Origin: Lentisphaerota bacterium
GTDB lineage: Bacteria; Verrucomicrobiota; Lentisphaeria; Victivallales; Victivallaceae
DNA: 64,000 nt
Reading direction: 5' to 3'
NCBI GenBank assembly: GCA_017134815.1
Contig: CP071032.1
Coordinates: 2,724,001 to 2,788,000, forward strand
The notes beneath the pieces were generated by a model that saw only the letters and a list, made by a program, of their open reading frames with translations, had not been told where the DNA came from and searched no databases. The position numbers were made by a program, and so were the translations under genes. Shown piece after piece: positions 43,470 to 52,052 of the stretch. Every line of letters begins with the position of its first letter. Position 1 is the first letter of the stretch.

Positions 43470-44714
43470 ATGAAGAGAAATATTGAACAATCAGGTCAGG
43501 TGCTGGTACTGGCGGTTGTAATGCTGGTGATTCTGGTGCTGGCAGCGGTGTTTCTGTTTGATTTGCACAATATCATTCGATCCAAAATCAAGCTGGAGAC
43601 AGCGGAACAGGCTGCTGCCCTCAGCGCGGCCAACTGGCAGAAGGAGAGCCTGAATCTAATAGGTGAAATTAACCTGATAAAAGCTTGTGATGTAATGGTA
43701 TCCGATATTCCTCCCGCTGGAAATGAGCCTGATGATCTGGCGGCATCGTGCAGGGCTTTGACTGAAATGCAGTCGCGAATATCTTTTGCGGGGCCTTTAA
43801 TCGGTTTCGGGGCAGCTCAGCAGGCGGCCAAGAACAACGGAGTAAACATTTTTGATAATGAGCCGGGCCAGCAAGGGCAGGTCTGGAAGACGGTCCGCAG
43901 TGACATGAACGATTATTTAACTAAGCTTCGGGAGGATCCGCGTTATGCCCCGCCCGCAGCTCCACAGTATGTGAATCATTATGACTGGCACGCCCCGTAC
44001 ATCAATATGCTGGAATTTATACGTAATCAGGGATTGGCAATTCGGCCAAACGGTCGCTTCCCGGGCCTGGAATCGGTTGAGCCGCGATTTCTGACTGACC
44101 CTTATGTGTATAATGCCATATTGGGGCAAATGTGGTGCCAGCCGACTTTGAATGCTATAATAAAATATCCAGATTCATACTGGGAGGGGAAATGGTGGAG
44201 TATTGCTTATCAGAATACAAACTTTCCTGAAGAGAGTGAAATTTACACGCTGGGGGTTGCTTTCCGTGGTGGAGAGTCGGCCCGGGCGACGGTATTCGAG
44301 CCCGCTGAACCAGACATCAGGCAGTTTGCTGCTGACCGCGGCCTCAATGTTTCTGAATGGGAAGTGCTGCGTGAGGTTGTCTGGTGCATTTATGACAGTA
44401 CCTGGTTTGAAGGGTCAAGTAATTATTCGGGTCCTGATTTAACCTGGTGGAGTCATAATCGTTTCCTGAAGGCTGACCTGAGGCATAGTGCCAGATATGG
44501 CGGTGCTGTTGCCTATGCAGAATGCTATCAGCATATCAAGCTGGCCAGCCAGTATAAATCCAGAATGCTCAAACCGGTTTCCAGCGATAACCCGGATTTT
44601 GACAAAGATCTGGCATCGAAGGCTAAATTGGCGTTTGAAAATAATATGGTCACCAGCCAGAGCGGACAATATGTAAAAATTGGTAATGACATGGCCCGGG
44701 AGCAGATATCTTAA
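43470..44714 (+). CDS. TadG-like pilus-assembly membrane protein
   Basis: 414 residues. 'SGQVLVLAVVMLVILVLAAVFLFDL' (about 8-32) and the following 'KLETAEQAAALSAANWQKES' match the N-terminal TadG/'putative Flp pilus' domain, in which one membrane helix precedes a helical periplasmic part. The rest shows no recognised domain and is rich in Trp and Tyr. It starts 4 bases after the TadE-like gene. It ends just before the phage region, but nothing shows that it is truncated. Confidence 0.65.
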   Translation: MKRNIEQSGQVLVLAVVMLVILVLAAVFLFDLHNIIRSKIKLETAEQAAALSAANWQKESLNLIGEINLIKACDVMVSDIPPAGNEPDDLAASCRALTEMQSRISFAGPLIGFGAAQQAAKNNGVNIFDNEPGQQGQVWKTVRSDMNDYLTKLREDPRYAPPAAPQYVNHYDWHAPYINMLEFIRNQGLAIRPNGRFPGLESVEPRFLTDPYVYNAILGQMWCQPTLNAIIKYPDSYWEGKWWSIAYQNTNFPEESEIYTLGVAFRGGESARATVFEPAEPDIRQFAADRGLNVSEWEVLREVVWCIYDSTWFEGSSNYSGPDLTWWSHNRFLKADLRHSARYGGAVAYAECYQHIKLASQYKSRMLKPVSSDNPDFDKDLASKAKLAFENNMVTSQSGQYVKIGNDMAREQIS

Positions 44715-44879
44715 AGCCAAAATATTATTAATTAATGTGTTATATAATGCTTATAGTAAACATGCTAAGTATATAGAATTTTGTTGATTATTTTTTGCAA
44801 CAAAAATCAAAACCTATATATATCCTATCAGCTAGAGCTCCCAACTGCTACCGTCTGGCACCGTCTGACGTTCCTTTTA

Positions 44880-44917
44880 AAAAGCAAGGCCCTCCAGAAG
44901 GGGATTTCGGAGGGCCT
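44880..44917 (-). terminator. Terminator of the phage late operon
   Basis: 9-bp stem AGGCCCTCC / GGAGGGCCT (44887-44895 and 44909-44917). On the minus strand it is followed by TTGCTTTTT. It ends the long minus-strand operon and marks the left edge of the phage genes. Confidence 0.75.
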
Positions 44918-44934
44918 CAGCCAAAGGAGTAGAA

Positions 44935-45012
44935 ATGAAGAAACATTCTTCAAATTTAGACATGGTAAAATCTGCGATGTTCACTTCCTATTATATTCGA
45001 CTTTCTTTTTAG
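44935..45012 (+). CDS. Possible 25-residue peptide gene at the phage edge
   Basis: ATG with an ideal ribosome site (AAAGGAG, 6 bases upstream) opens a 25-codon frame ending TTTTAG. The product starts MKKHSSNLDMVKSAM. It overlaps the 3' end of the opposite-strand lipoprotein gene. Its reality rests on the ribosome site only. Confidence 0.3.
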   Translation: MKKHSSNLDMVKSAMFTSYYIRLSF

Positions 45013-45322
45013 TAATAGTCATTTTCCCGTGAGTTGAATCAATAACCATCTCTTCTTCAAAGAGCGGCTCACTGGAAAAGATTTTATACGACTTGGCTTT
45101 GTAATGGGCTACTGTTCCAACAGGAATTGTCGTTACGCTGTTAAAATACGATCCGACCATCATGGTTGGAGTTGGAGTTCCGCCGCCAATGGGGTCGACA
45201 GTAACCATTTTGCCGCCGATGCCGCTGTTGACCATTCTAAATACTTTGTGTCGAATAGTTCCACAGCCAGCTATCAGCAGCAAGGCCACAGTAAACGGGA
45301 TAAGCAGCCAGAGTTTATTCAT
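44981..45322 (-). CDS. Phage-region lipoprotein, possible outer spanin
   Basis: 113 residues. A signal with lipobox 'LLIAGC' (Cys about residue 20) is followed by a 93-residue ectodomain rich in Gly, Thr and Val. Its start overlaps the end of the preceding small membrane-protein gene by 8 bases. An inner-membrane protein plus an overlapping lipoprotein at the end of a phage late operon resembles a spanin pair that fuses the membranes at lysis. There is no sequence-family proof. Confidence 0.55.
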   Translation of the reverse strand: MNKLWLLIPFTVALLLIAGCGTIRHKVFRMVNSGIGGKMVTVDPIGGGTPTPTMMVGSYFNSVTTIPVGTVAHYKAKSYKIFSSEPLFEEEMVIDSTHGKMTITKKKVEYNRK

Positions 45323-45578
45323 GGTGTCCCCGCTTACCGTCTTGCCGGAAATGTTTAAAAATCGTTGTGTATTTAGCGATTTTATCTCTAACTTCGATAA
45401 TTTCCTGTATTACAGCTTCGGTATTATCAGGGTTCTGGGTAATGCGTTGGTGTTGTACTTTGGGGCTTTTCTCAATTTTAAGAACAGTATCCTGCCTGAC
45501 CAAGAGGCTGACTGCAGCCAAGACCACTGTTCCAAACAAAGAAACAAAGCTAAACTTCTTTTTGAAAGACCATTTCAT
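45315..45578 (-). CDS. Small membrane protein, possible inner spanin
   Basis: 87 residues: basic start 'MKWSFKKKF', one transmembrane segment (about 10-27), and a charged ectodomain with a helical 'NTEAVIQEIIEVRDKIAKYTTIF' stretch. The layout fits an inner spanin, though it is short. It overlaps the lipoprotein gene downstream. Role inferred from layout and position. Confidence 0.5.
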   Translation of the reverse strand: MKWSFKKKFSFVSLFGTVVLAAVSLLVRQDTVLKIEKSPKVQHQRITQNPDNTEAVIQEIIEVRDKIAKYTTIFKHFRQDGKRGHHE

Positions 45579-45593
45579 AGCTAACTCCTTACC

Positions 45594-45995
45594 TTACCAG
45601 AACAAATATCCAAACCACGTGCAGACTTGGTAAGCACCAAAAGCGAGTGCCAAATAAGCGACAATCTTACCCCACTGGGTATAATTACGCCAGTTGCATA
45701 GCCCAAAGACCAATTTGCACATGTTTTTCCACATACGTTCATTGGCCAGCGCCAACTCGGCTTTAGAGCCGTCACTGTTTTCAAACTCAAAGTCATGAAT
45801 CAGAAAAGCTGCTTCAAACATTTCGAGAAACTTGGTAAGCTTGGCCCTGCCATATTTACCGAGTTGTTCAGGTCCAGCACCATTATAAATTTCTGCGAGC
45901 TGCTCGTCAGAGCACTCCCAGAAGCTTTCTGGTGCATCGAGCTTATGCTTCTGGATAGTTGCTTTGAGTTTTTTGATGTGTTCAACCTTTGCCAT
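45594..45995 (-). CDS. Phage late protein with C-terminal membrane segment
   Basis: 133 residues. The N-terminal two thirds are soluble, with 'AAFLIHDFEFENSDGSKAELALANERMWKNM' (about 60-90), a His-Asp pattern of unknown meaning. The end is hydrophobic ('IVAYLALAFGAYQVCTWFGYLFW'). It lies between the gpD gene and the spanin-like pair, so it may serve in lysis, for example as a holin-like or lytic protein. I recognise no family. Confidence 0.55.
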   Translation of the reverse strand: MAKVEHIKKLKATIQKHKLDAPESFWECSDEQLAEIYNGAGPEQLGKYGRAKLTKFLEMFEAAFLIHDFEFENSDGSKAELALANERMWKNMCKLVFGLCNWRNYTQWGKIVAYLALAFGAYQVCTWFGYLFW

Positions 45996-45998
45996 TAA

Positions 45999-46964
45999 TT
46001 AATGCTCCTTAATTTCACAATCTAAACTTGTTTTCATGCCTTGACTGTTGATCGTATGCCTTGCTTTAGTCACACTCCACTTACCGTTAAAACCGTTCCT
46101 TAAACCAGTTATAAGTACTGGTGACTCTGCTCCGACCTCTGGCAGCCCGGGCATATCCAAGCTTAAACTGGCATGGCGACGATTGAGCCTTCTAAGCTGG
46201 CTTTCCGCCGCAGTTTTGGCTTCATCTCGGCTCGTAAAAGCTCGCCTAATCCGCCAAATGGGCTTGCCTTCACCGGCAGTCACAGCGATTTCTTGACCTT
46301 TAGCTTTATCAGTGTAAGTAGCTATAACTGAGGCAAAGCGGTCACGGTCTGGCAGTTCACCCCGCCATGTGGTGATGTCACTATTCCTGACGACAATAAG
46401 CGGTAATTCTCTACCGGAACTTGATTGATTTTGGCCTATTTTGACCAGCATCAAATACTTGCCGTTGGGTTTGAATACCGCATTATTTTCGGCGGCAAGT
46501 CGAGTTAAAAAGTGGGCATCCGATTCATCAGTCTGATCGACATGCGGGATATAAACGCCTTTGAGTTCATCAGGCAGCTTAGCTGACATGTTATGTTCAG
46601 CCGCCAGCCGTTCGAGCAATTCTCCCAAAGTGAGTTCATGCCATGAACGGTTTTTAGGCTGCCTGAGTTCTCTACTTAAATTTGCGCCACGGGCAGTAAT
46701 GACCATGACAGGAGGAGGAGCTGATACGCCCACTTTGTCTACGGTAAAGACTCCTTTGGGAATTAACTTCCCATTATAGCCAATTGAGACTGAAAGCTTA
46801 ACCCCTTTTCTAGGCAAGTTTAGGTTATCGGAATCCCGCAGAGTAAGCCTCAAAGAATCTGAGGTTATTCCATTTTCATCAACCAGTTCAAGACTAATGA
46901 GTCGCTGCCGGATAGCGGCAGTTATATCTTCATTCTCGGCTTTGATTGTAAAGGTGCATTCCAT
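45999..46964 (-). CDS. P2 gpD-like late control / tail spike-hub protein
   Basis: 321 residues of the phage late control D family, related to gp27/VgrG hub proteins. 'FTIKAENEDITAAIRQRLISLELVDENG' opens it, with 'LSVSIGYNGKLIPKGVFTVDKV' and 'ARGANLSRELRQPKNRSWHELTLGELL' in the middle. In P2 gpD is a baseplate hub component. It is preceded by genes X and U in the P2 order. Confidence 0.9.
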   Translation of the reverse strand: MECTFTIKAENEDITAAIRQRLISLELVDENGITSDSLRLTLRDSDNLNLPRKGVKLSVSIGYNGKLIPKGVFTVDKVGVSAPPPVMVITARGANLSRELRQPKNRSWHELTLGELLERLAAEHNMSAKLPDELKGVYIPHVDQTDESDAHFLTRLAAENNAVFKPNGKYLMLVKIGQNQSSSGRELPLIVVRNSDITTWRGELPDRDRFASVIATYTDKAKGQEIAVTAGEGKPIWRIRRAFTSRDEAKTAAESQLRRLNRRHASLSLDMPGLPEVGAESPVLITGLRNGFNGKWSVTKARHTINSQGMKTSLDCEIKEH

Positions 46965-46965
46965 A

Positions 46966-47163
46966 TTAATCCCATAAGCTGACCATAGTTTGTTCGACTT
47001 CCGGCAAGTCCGGTAGTTCTATAAGTAAGTTGGCCGTTAACCTGCAGCCATGGTCAGCTAAATGGGGGTTAGCTTCAAGGACATCTATTATGGCATTTTC
47101 TCTGCCATAATACTTAAAACAAATAGCATCGAGCATGTCGCCATCTTGAGTTTTATAACGCAT
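46966..47163 (-). CDS. P2 gpX-like tail protein (LysM-type)
   Basis: About 65 residues. 'MRYKTQDGDMLDAICFKYYGRENAIIDVLEANPHLAD' is the LysM-like fold of tail protein X. The start at 47163 has GGAG eight bases upstream inside the end of gene U; a frame start at 47178 lacks one. It overlaps gene U by 11 bases. Confidence 0.85.
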   Translation of the reverse strand: MRYKTQDGDMLDAICFKYYGRENAIIDVLEANPHLADHGCRLTANLLIELPDLPEVEQTMVSLWD

Positions 47164-47554
47164 GTTGCTGTTCTCCATAATAGCTAAGCTTGATGGTAAA
47201 GTTTACTTTTTGGGGTACTCCACCCAACGCAAAACTTGAGTCTTTCTGAGAGAAGGATTTTACAACCCAGTAGCCAAGTATTTCTCCGGTGCCACTGACC
47301 AACAAAAGTGATTTACCTTGTTCGGCGGCTTTGGTAAGTTCACCAAAAAAGCAACTACTACCCATTTTGCCGGGGTAACTGCAACCTCCCAGCTGGATGA
47401 TTTGTTCGCCCAACCCGGTAAAATGCCAGACAGGTGTATTCTGTAAACGATTCTGACTGGACCAGTTATAATTGTATTCTCGCTGCAGATTAGCATAAAC
47501 AGCGGTATCAACCGCAAATTTTAGCTTCCCTAGTTTAAGCATAACTTGGCTCAT
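47153..47554 (-). CDS. P2 gpU-like tail protein
   Basis: 133 residues. 'MLKLGKLKFAVDTAVYANLQREYNYNWSSQNRL' and 'GEILGYWVVKSFSQKDSSFALGGVPQKVNFTIKL' match gpU, which caps or completes the P2 tail. It overlaps the tape-measure gene by 20 bases upstream and gene X downstream. Confidence 0.88.
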   Translation of the reverse strand: MSQVMLKLGKLKFAVDTAVYANLQREYNYNWSSQNRLQNTPVWHFTGLGEQIIQLGGCSYPGKMGSSCFFGELTKAAEQGKSLLLVSGTGEILGYWVVKSFSQKDSSFALGGVPQKVNFTIKLSYYGEQQHAL

Positions 47555-49406
47555 AATCGTATAATCCTCCGTGTCTGCGGTCGTTTTCCTGTTCTTGCTG
47601 CTTACGCATAACTAGTTCAGCAATTTCTTCGGGGTTTTGGTTGGGCTGCGTATTGATTGTAATGTGGTTATTGTTGTTGATATTGGCAGAATTCTTTTGA
47701 TTACGCTGCATAACTGCAGCCGGGGTGGTAGCTTGGGCATTTTTAATGACTTTGTCCGCTTTGTTATCTGCCGTGACCGTTTTGGTTTCTCCACCACCAC
47801 CAAACAAACTTTTAACGCCTCGCCAGATGCGACCAATTATATTAAACTTTTTCAAAATCCAACCGAGAGTACGCTTGGCGCCACCGATAATGAAATCCCA
47901 TAAGTTACCGAAGAAACTGCATAGTGGCTTCCAGTTCTTAATAACCATCCCTAAAGGGGTAAAACTGAATAGCTTTTGTACCCAGCTCCAACCGACCTTA
48001 AATAAGCCAATTACATCAGCCCATAGATCACCGAAAAAATCACAAATCGGGTCCCAATATTCGTAAATCAAATATGCCGCTCCAGCAATAGCGGCAATTC
48101 CGGCAATAATCCAGCCTACCGGAGTAGTCATTAACGCGGTGCCGATGGCATAGATTCCAGTAGTAATCAGTGGAAATAGCGGCGCAAAAATTGTAAATAA
48201 ACTCGCCACTTTAACGGCTAAAAGTCCAACCGTAAGTATTGCCGCGCCTTTAAAACCGATAGTACAATTGATGAGTTCTCCTATCCATGAAACCGCAGTG
48301 AATATCATGCCTAAAAACTCACTGCCATAAACGACAAAATCTTTTACAGCCGCACCAACTTCAGCCGCCCATTGCCCAATTTGCTCACGATTCTCGGTGA
48401 AAAACGTTTTAAAGTCCTGCATCATGCCAGTAAAAACTGGTATTAATGAAGAGCCCACGATTTTCGTAACTCCTGAAAATATGCTTTTAAACCGCAGCAG
48501 TTCGTCATTGAAATCTTCAGCCGCTTTTAGATCTTTGGCTTTAACGACATTGCCAGTATTTCTGGCATCTTGTCGGTCTTCACTGATACCCTTAGAGCCT
48601 CTATTGAGTAAATTTACAATCTTCGAGCCTGAGCGGCCGTAGATTTCTTGAGCAATCCGTAAGCGATCACCTTTATTTTCTACATCCTGCAAGGCGTCAG
48701 CGATTTTGCTTAGTTGTTCTTCGGGTGAAAGTTGATTCATTTCAGCAGCCTCAAGCCCAAGCTGCTCATAAGCTCGCACTGCCACCCCAATGCCTAAAGC
48801 TGCATCCGCGGTGTTCTTAATCTGCCTTTCAAGCGCATTATTAAATTCATTAGTCTCCATTCCCGCCAATTGAGCAGCATGTTGCAGTTCCTGCAAAGGC
48901 TCAGCTCCAATAGCCAGTTTTTGGGCGGTTTTAGCCACTTCATCCATACCTCCAGCCAGAGTTTTAGTCATAGCAAAGGCTGCACCAAGTGAAGCCGTTG
49001 CCAGCCCACCGAGTTTAACAACTCCACTGCCAAGGCGGAGCATTGAGCTCCCAGTATAGGCAGCGCCTATTTTGAGACTAGTGAAGAGTTTCTGGCGCCG
49101 CAAGTCTTTATCCAGCTGCAGACCAAACCCCTTGGCTTGCCGTTCAGCTTTGTAAAGCGATTTTTGTACTTTCTTAATATCTTTGGCTAATTCCTTAGCG
49201 CCTTTAGCGGTAGAGGTTTCCGTATTTTTTAGCCTGTCCAGCTCTTGGCGTGTTGCCTTAATGGTTTTGATGGCATTAAGCTTTTTGACATTGGTCGAAT
49301 AGACCTTACCCACCTTGAATAAAGTCTTTTCGGCCTTTCTGGTGGTTCGATCAAAACTGCCACCCAAAGCTGCTCCAATAATAAAGGTATTAGATTTTTT
49401 CTGCAT
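47535..49406 (-). CDS. Phage tail tape measure protein
   Basis: 623 residues, about the length needed for a short contractile tail. A long helical N-terminal half ('LEKTLFKVGKVYS...ATRQELDRLK'), a hydrophobic middle (about 330-450) with 'GWIIAGIAAIAGAAYLIYEYWDPICDFFGDLW' repeats, and a disordered C-terminal tail with 'NNNNHITINTQPNQNPEEIAELV' are typical. It sets tail length and aids DNA entry. It starts 21 bases after the end of the E' frame. Confidence 0.9.
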   Translation of the reverse strand: MQKKSNTFIIGAALGGSFDRTTRKAEKTLFKVGKVYSTNVKKLNAIKTIKATRQELDRLKNTETSTAKGAKELAKDIKKVQKSLYKAERQAKGFGLQLDKDLRRQKLFTSLKIGAAYTGSSMLRLGSGVVKLGGLATASLGAAFAMTKTLAGGMDEVAKTAQKLAIGAEPLQELQHAAQLAGMETNEFNNALERQIKNTADAALGIGVAVRAYEQLGLEAAEMNQLSPEEQLSKIADALQDVENKGDRLRIAQEIYGRSGSKIVNLLNRGSKGISEDRQDARNTGNVVKAKDLKAAEDFNDELLRFKSIFSGVTKIVGSSLIPVFTGMMQDFKTFFTENREQIGQWAAEVGAAVKDFVVYGSEFLGMIFTAVSWIGELINCTIGFKGAAILTVGLLAVKVASLFTIFAPLFPLITTGIYAIGTALMTTPVGWIIAGIAAIAGAAYLIYEYWDPICDFFGDLWADVIGLFKVGWSWVQKLFSFTPLGMVIKNWKPLCSFFGNLWDFIIGGAKRTLGWILKKFNIIGRIWRGVKSLFGGGGETKTVTADNKADKVIKNAQATTPAAVMQRNQKNSANINNNNHITINTQPNQNPEEIAELVMRKQQEQENDRRHGGLYDYEPSYA

Positions 49407-49427
49407 TATTGATTCCTTGCTATAAGG

Positions 49428-49804
49428 TCAATTTTCTTGTTGTGGACACGCATTAAGCCAAGCAATTAGCTCGTCAAGCGGCATTGCTTCTAACTCCCTG
49501 AGCGGCCAGCCAGTATGACTGGCCAGCGCAATGCACGCTCGACGGGTCTGGTCAGGCGTCAGGATAAAAAATGCTTAAATACTTCCTGCAGCTTGAGATA
49601 ATCTTTCATATCCATTTTGTAGATGTCTTCCGGAGCAAGGCAGCAAAGATCAGCAAACATCATGACTTCCTTTTCACCTTGGTACTGATTTTTACCTTTG
49701 CGCTCTGCCGCAAGTTGATCTTTGACGGTCGGGCGACGTACCTCAAGTTCAGTCACTTCCTGACCATTTACTTCGATTGCATATTCAAGTTTAACCTTTT
49801 CCAT
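49428..49804 (-). CDS. gpE+E' tail assembly chaperone made by -1 frameshift
   Basis: Fusion of gpE (80 residues) with 45 residues in the -1 frame, about 125 in all. After the slippery site the shifted frame reads ILTPDQTRRACIALASHTGW and continues with 'PLRELEAMPLDELIAWLNAC' to a TGA at 49428. This tail is the kind of GpE' sequence that follows gpE in P2, where the product helps load tail proteins on the tape measure. No independent start exists for this frame, which favours frameshifting. Confidence 0.85.
49559..49804 (-). CDS. P2 gpE-like tail assembly chaperone (unshifted product)
   Basis: 81 residues. 'VKLEYAIEVNGQEVTELEVRRPTVKDQLAAE' is the gpE/Phage_TAC_7 signature. It ends 'KHFLS' directly after the slippery heptamer. 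In P2-like phages both this short form and the frameshifted form are made and act as chaperones for the tape measure protein. Confidence 0.9.
   Translation of the reverse strand: MEKVKLEYAIEVNGQEVTELEVRRPTVKDQLAAERKGKNQYQGEKEVMMFADLCCLAPEDIYKMDMKDYLKLQEVFKHFLS
49565..49571 (-). other. -1 ribosomal frameshift slippery site
   Basis: Minus-strand T TTT TTA in phase with gpE codons (CAT TTT TTA TCC TGA). P2 uses T TTT TTG at the same place. A -1 slip enters an open 45-codon frame. Confidence 0.88.
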
Positions 49805-49809
49805 AATTA

Positions 49810-50313
49810 TTACATTCCTATAGCTTTGCGTTCCGCAGCTTTTTGGTCTTTACCATTGATTTTGCGGATGTTGTTCATGATATCAATTTCGTAGATGACA
49901 TTGCCGTCGAGTGAGAATTTGTAGTAGTTAAGATTCATGGTGTATTTGGTCTTGGCGCGTTCGCCAGCCTTCCAGCTGCCCATATCGATTTCTTTAAGCA
50001 TGCCAGTCATCTCAATATCAACCGGTTTAATAGCACCATCACTCTGGCGCTGGGCACCTTTGAAGCGCAACGGCACTTTATTACCGTCGGCAACCCCATA
50101 GAACTTAAGCACATCAGATTCATAGCCATTGAGATCAAAGGCCGCTTCCAGTTTTTCCATGCCCATGTCGATTTCGACGGGGGCATCCATACCACCACCT
50201 CTGAATTCTTCGGTTTTCAAGGTCAGTTTAGGCAAAGAAAGTTCTTCGCACTTACCAGCGTAGCCTTTGCCATCCACGAATACATTGCAGTTTGCTAAAA
50301 TATTATCCAGCAT
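49810..50313 (-). CDS. P2 FII-like major tail tube protein
   Basis: 167 residues. 'NVFVDGKGYAGKCEELSLPKLTLKTEEFRGGGMDAPVEIDMGMEKLEA' is characteristic of the FII tube family. It makes the inner tube of the contractile tail and lies directly after the sheath gene as in P2. Confidence 0.93.
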   Translation of the reverse strand: MLDNILANCNVFVDGKGYAGKCEELSLPKLTLKTEEFRGGGMDAPVEIDMGMEKLEAAFDLNGYESDVLKFYGVADGNKVPLRFKGAQRQSDGAIKPVDIEMTGMLKEIDMGSWKAGERAKTKYTMNLNYYKFSLDGNVIYEIDIMNNIRKINGKDQKAAERKAIGM

Positions 50314-50325
50314 AATCTTATTTCC

Positions 50326-51492
50326 TTATTGTTTAAATAGTTCTTTAAAATAGCCATTCACCAAATGACTACGGAAGGTGATGTGTTCAGCTGGGGCTGG
50401 CGGGGTAAAGTCAAAGTCTAAATAGAGTTTGCCGGCCATCAACTCACTTGGAGTATTCAATTCCGGGTCTGCCCAACATTTGCCGCCAAGAATTGCTCCT
50501 ATTTTAGTAAGAGTCCTCAGGTAAGCATTGACACTGGCTACCACGTCTTCGATATAGGTTTTGGTAATATTTCTATCCACCGCCCAAAGATGAGCTCGTT
50601 GGATGCTGTCCTGAATCATATCCGCAGTTCTAACCACATTCAGGAATGCCCATTTAGGGTCACTACTGCAGGTACGATTACCCCAAAGCCGGTAGCCATC
50701 CTCCTGAATAATAGTTGCTATTTCTTTTCCATTCAGGTGGTTAGCTCGGCAGTTGGCATCGCCCAGCTTAAAGTCAATCGGCCGAGCAGTGCCAGTTATG
50801 CCCAAAATCGGCTGATTGGAAGGACTCCACCAAAAGCCGCGTTCATTGTCACTTTTGGCAATCATACCGGCGACTCTGGAACTGGCTGGGGCAGCGACTT
50901 CTTTGTTGCTCAGAGTATCCCAAATTTTTACCTGCGGGTCAACAATATAAGCTCGTTTACTGTCAATAGTTTTACGGAAATTTATAGCTTCAACATCTTT
51001 GGTGTTTGGGCCATCAAGAATGGTCACCGCTCGCAGACGCTCAGCCGCGCTGACCAAGGCTGCCGCTACCGCTTTTTCATGAGAAAAGCCAGGAGCGATC
51101 AGGATTCTGGGCTCGAGCTGAGTTACTGCTTTGGCATCCAAAAACGCTTTGATGCCAGTATAGGCACCAGTTTTGTCATCGGCACCACCAACGATGTTGC
51201 TGATGGTTTTGGTACTCTCGTTATCCTCAGCTACCCTGATAACCACCACCATAGCGCCAACCTGCTCAAAAATACCCTGTATCGCTTGATACAAGGTGCC
51301 TTTTTTACCCAGCTTAGCAGCTGCAGTCAAGCTGCCAATAACTGGTACCGGCGTGTTAAGGGGAAAATCCTCATCCTTGGCCTCGGGGGCGGTTCCGATC
51401 AGGCCAATTACCGAGCTTTTTACGGTTTTAATGGGACGCACACCGCCATCGATTTCGATTAGTTCCACGCCGTGTAAGAATTGTCCAGGCAT
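50326..51492 (-). CDS. P2 FI-like tail sheath protein
   Basis: 388 residues. 'FLHGVELIEIDGGVRPIKTVKSSVIGLIGTAP' at the N-terminus, 'RILIAPGFSHEKAVAAALVSAAERLRAVTILDGP' in the middle and 'NRTCSSDPKWAFLNVVRTADMIQDSIQRA' toward the end are typical sheath motifs. It forms the outer contractile layer. It overlaps the preceding fibre-assembly-like gene by 34 bases. Confidence 0.95.
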   Translation of the reverse strand: MPGQFLHGVELIEIDGGVRPIKTVKSSVIGLIGTAPEAKDEDFPLNTPVPVIGSLTAAAKLGKKGTLYQAIQGIFEQVGAMVVVIRVAEDNESTKTISNIVGGADDKTGAYTGIKAFLDAKAVTQLEPRILIAPGFSHEKAVAAALVSAAERLRAVTILDGPNTKDVEAINFRKTIDSKRAYIVDPQVKIWDTLSNKEVAAPASSRVAGMIAKSDNERGFWWSPSNQPILGITGTARPIDFKLGDANCRANHLNGKEIATIIQEDGYRLWGNRTCSSDPKWAFLNVVRTADMIQDSIQRAHLWAVDRNITKTYIEDVVASVNAYLRTLTKIGAILGGKCWADPELNTPSELMAGKLYLDFDFTPPAPAEHITFRSHLVNGYFKELFKQ

Positions 51493-52046
51493 TTTGCCAC
51501 TCCTTGTTTGGTTAAAAAGTTTTCTTCCAAGTATTTAATTAGTTCTACTGCGTCTTTTTCGTCCAGAGCGTCTTTTTCCTTATGCCCGGTTTCGATGCAA
51601 GTACGCACATGTTGGGCTACGGCTTCGTAGAATTTGGCATATTCCTCTTTGCTCTCGAAACTTAAATAGCCAGTTTTGGTGCTTATTTTCACCGGATAGC
51701 TGAGTTTTTCACGTAAATCATAATCGACTTTAAAGTTCAGCTGCCGCTCCAAGGACAGCAGCACCTTCTGCTCTTTAAAACTGAAGCCGTAGATAATTTG
51801 CTGTTTCGTCTTAATATCAGCTTCGTTTTTGAGCCTCCGGCATAGCTCATTGCTCTGCTCTTCATCAGCAACATACTTATGATTCTTGTCGTCCCATTTG
51901 TGATATTCCGAGGGTCGAATCGGACGGGGTTTATTGCCATTTTCCAGCCATTTCAGATAATATCTGTAGTCCGAGTTTTCCTCTGCCACCGGAATGTACA
52001 TGCCGTCTGCAATGCGAATTACCCCGTCAATAGTTGTTTCATACAT
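51459..52046 (-). CDS. Tail-fibre-associated protein (DUF4376-like)
   Basis: 195 residues downstream of the fibre gene. 'VKISTKTGYLSFESKEEYAKFYEAVAQHVRTCIETGHKEKDAL' (about 125-165) resembles the DUF4376-type domain of phage tail fibre assembly proteins. The N-terminal half is charged and probably helical. It may be a fibre chaperone, as P2 gpG is. Confidence 0.6.
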   Translation of the reverse strand: MYETTIDGVIRIADGMYIPVAEENSDYRYYLKWLENGNKPRPIRPSEYHKWDDKNHKYVADEEQSNELCRRLKNEADIKTKQQIIYGFSFKEQKVLLSLERQLNFKVDYDLREKLSYPVKISTKTGYLSFESKEEYAKFYEAVAQHVRTCIETGHKEKDALDEKDAVELIKYLEENFLTKQGVAKCLDNSYTAWN

Positions 52047-52052
52047 AGCTAT

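Noticed and set aside
50590..51462. 290-codon plus-strand frame opposite the sheath gene
   Set aside because: The minus-strand sheath protein is clear, and the plus frame has no family features.
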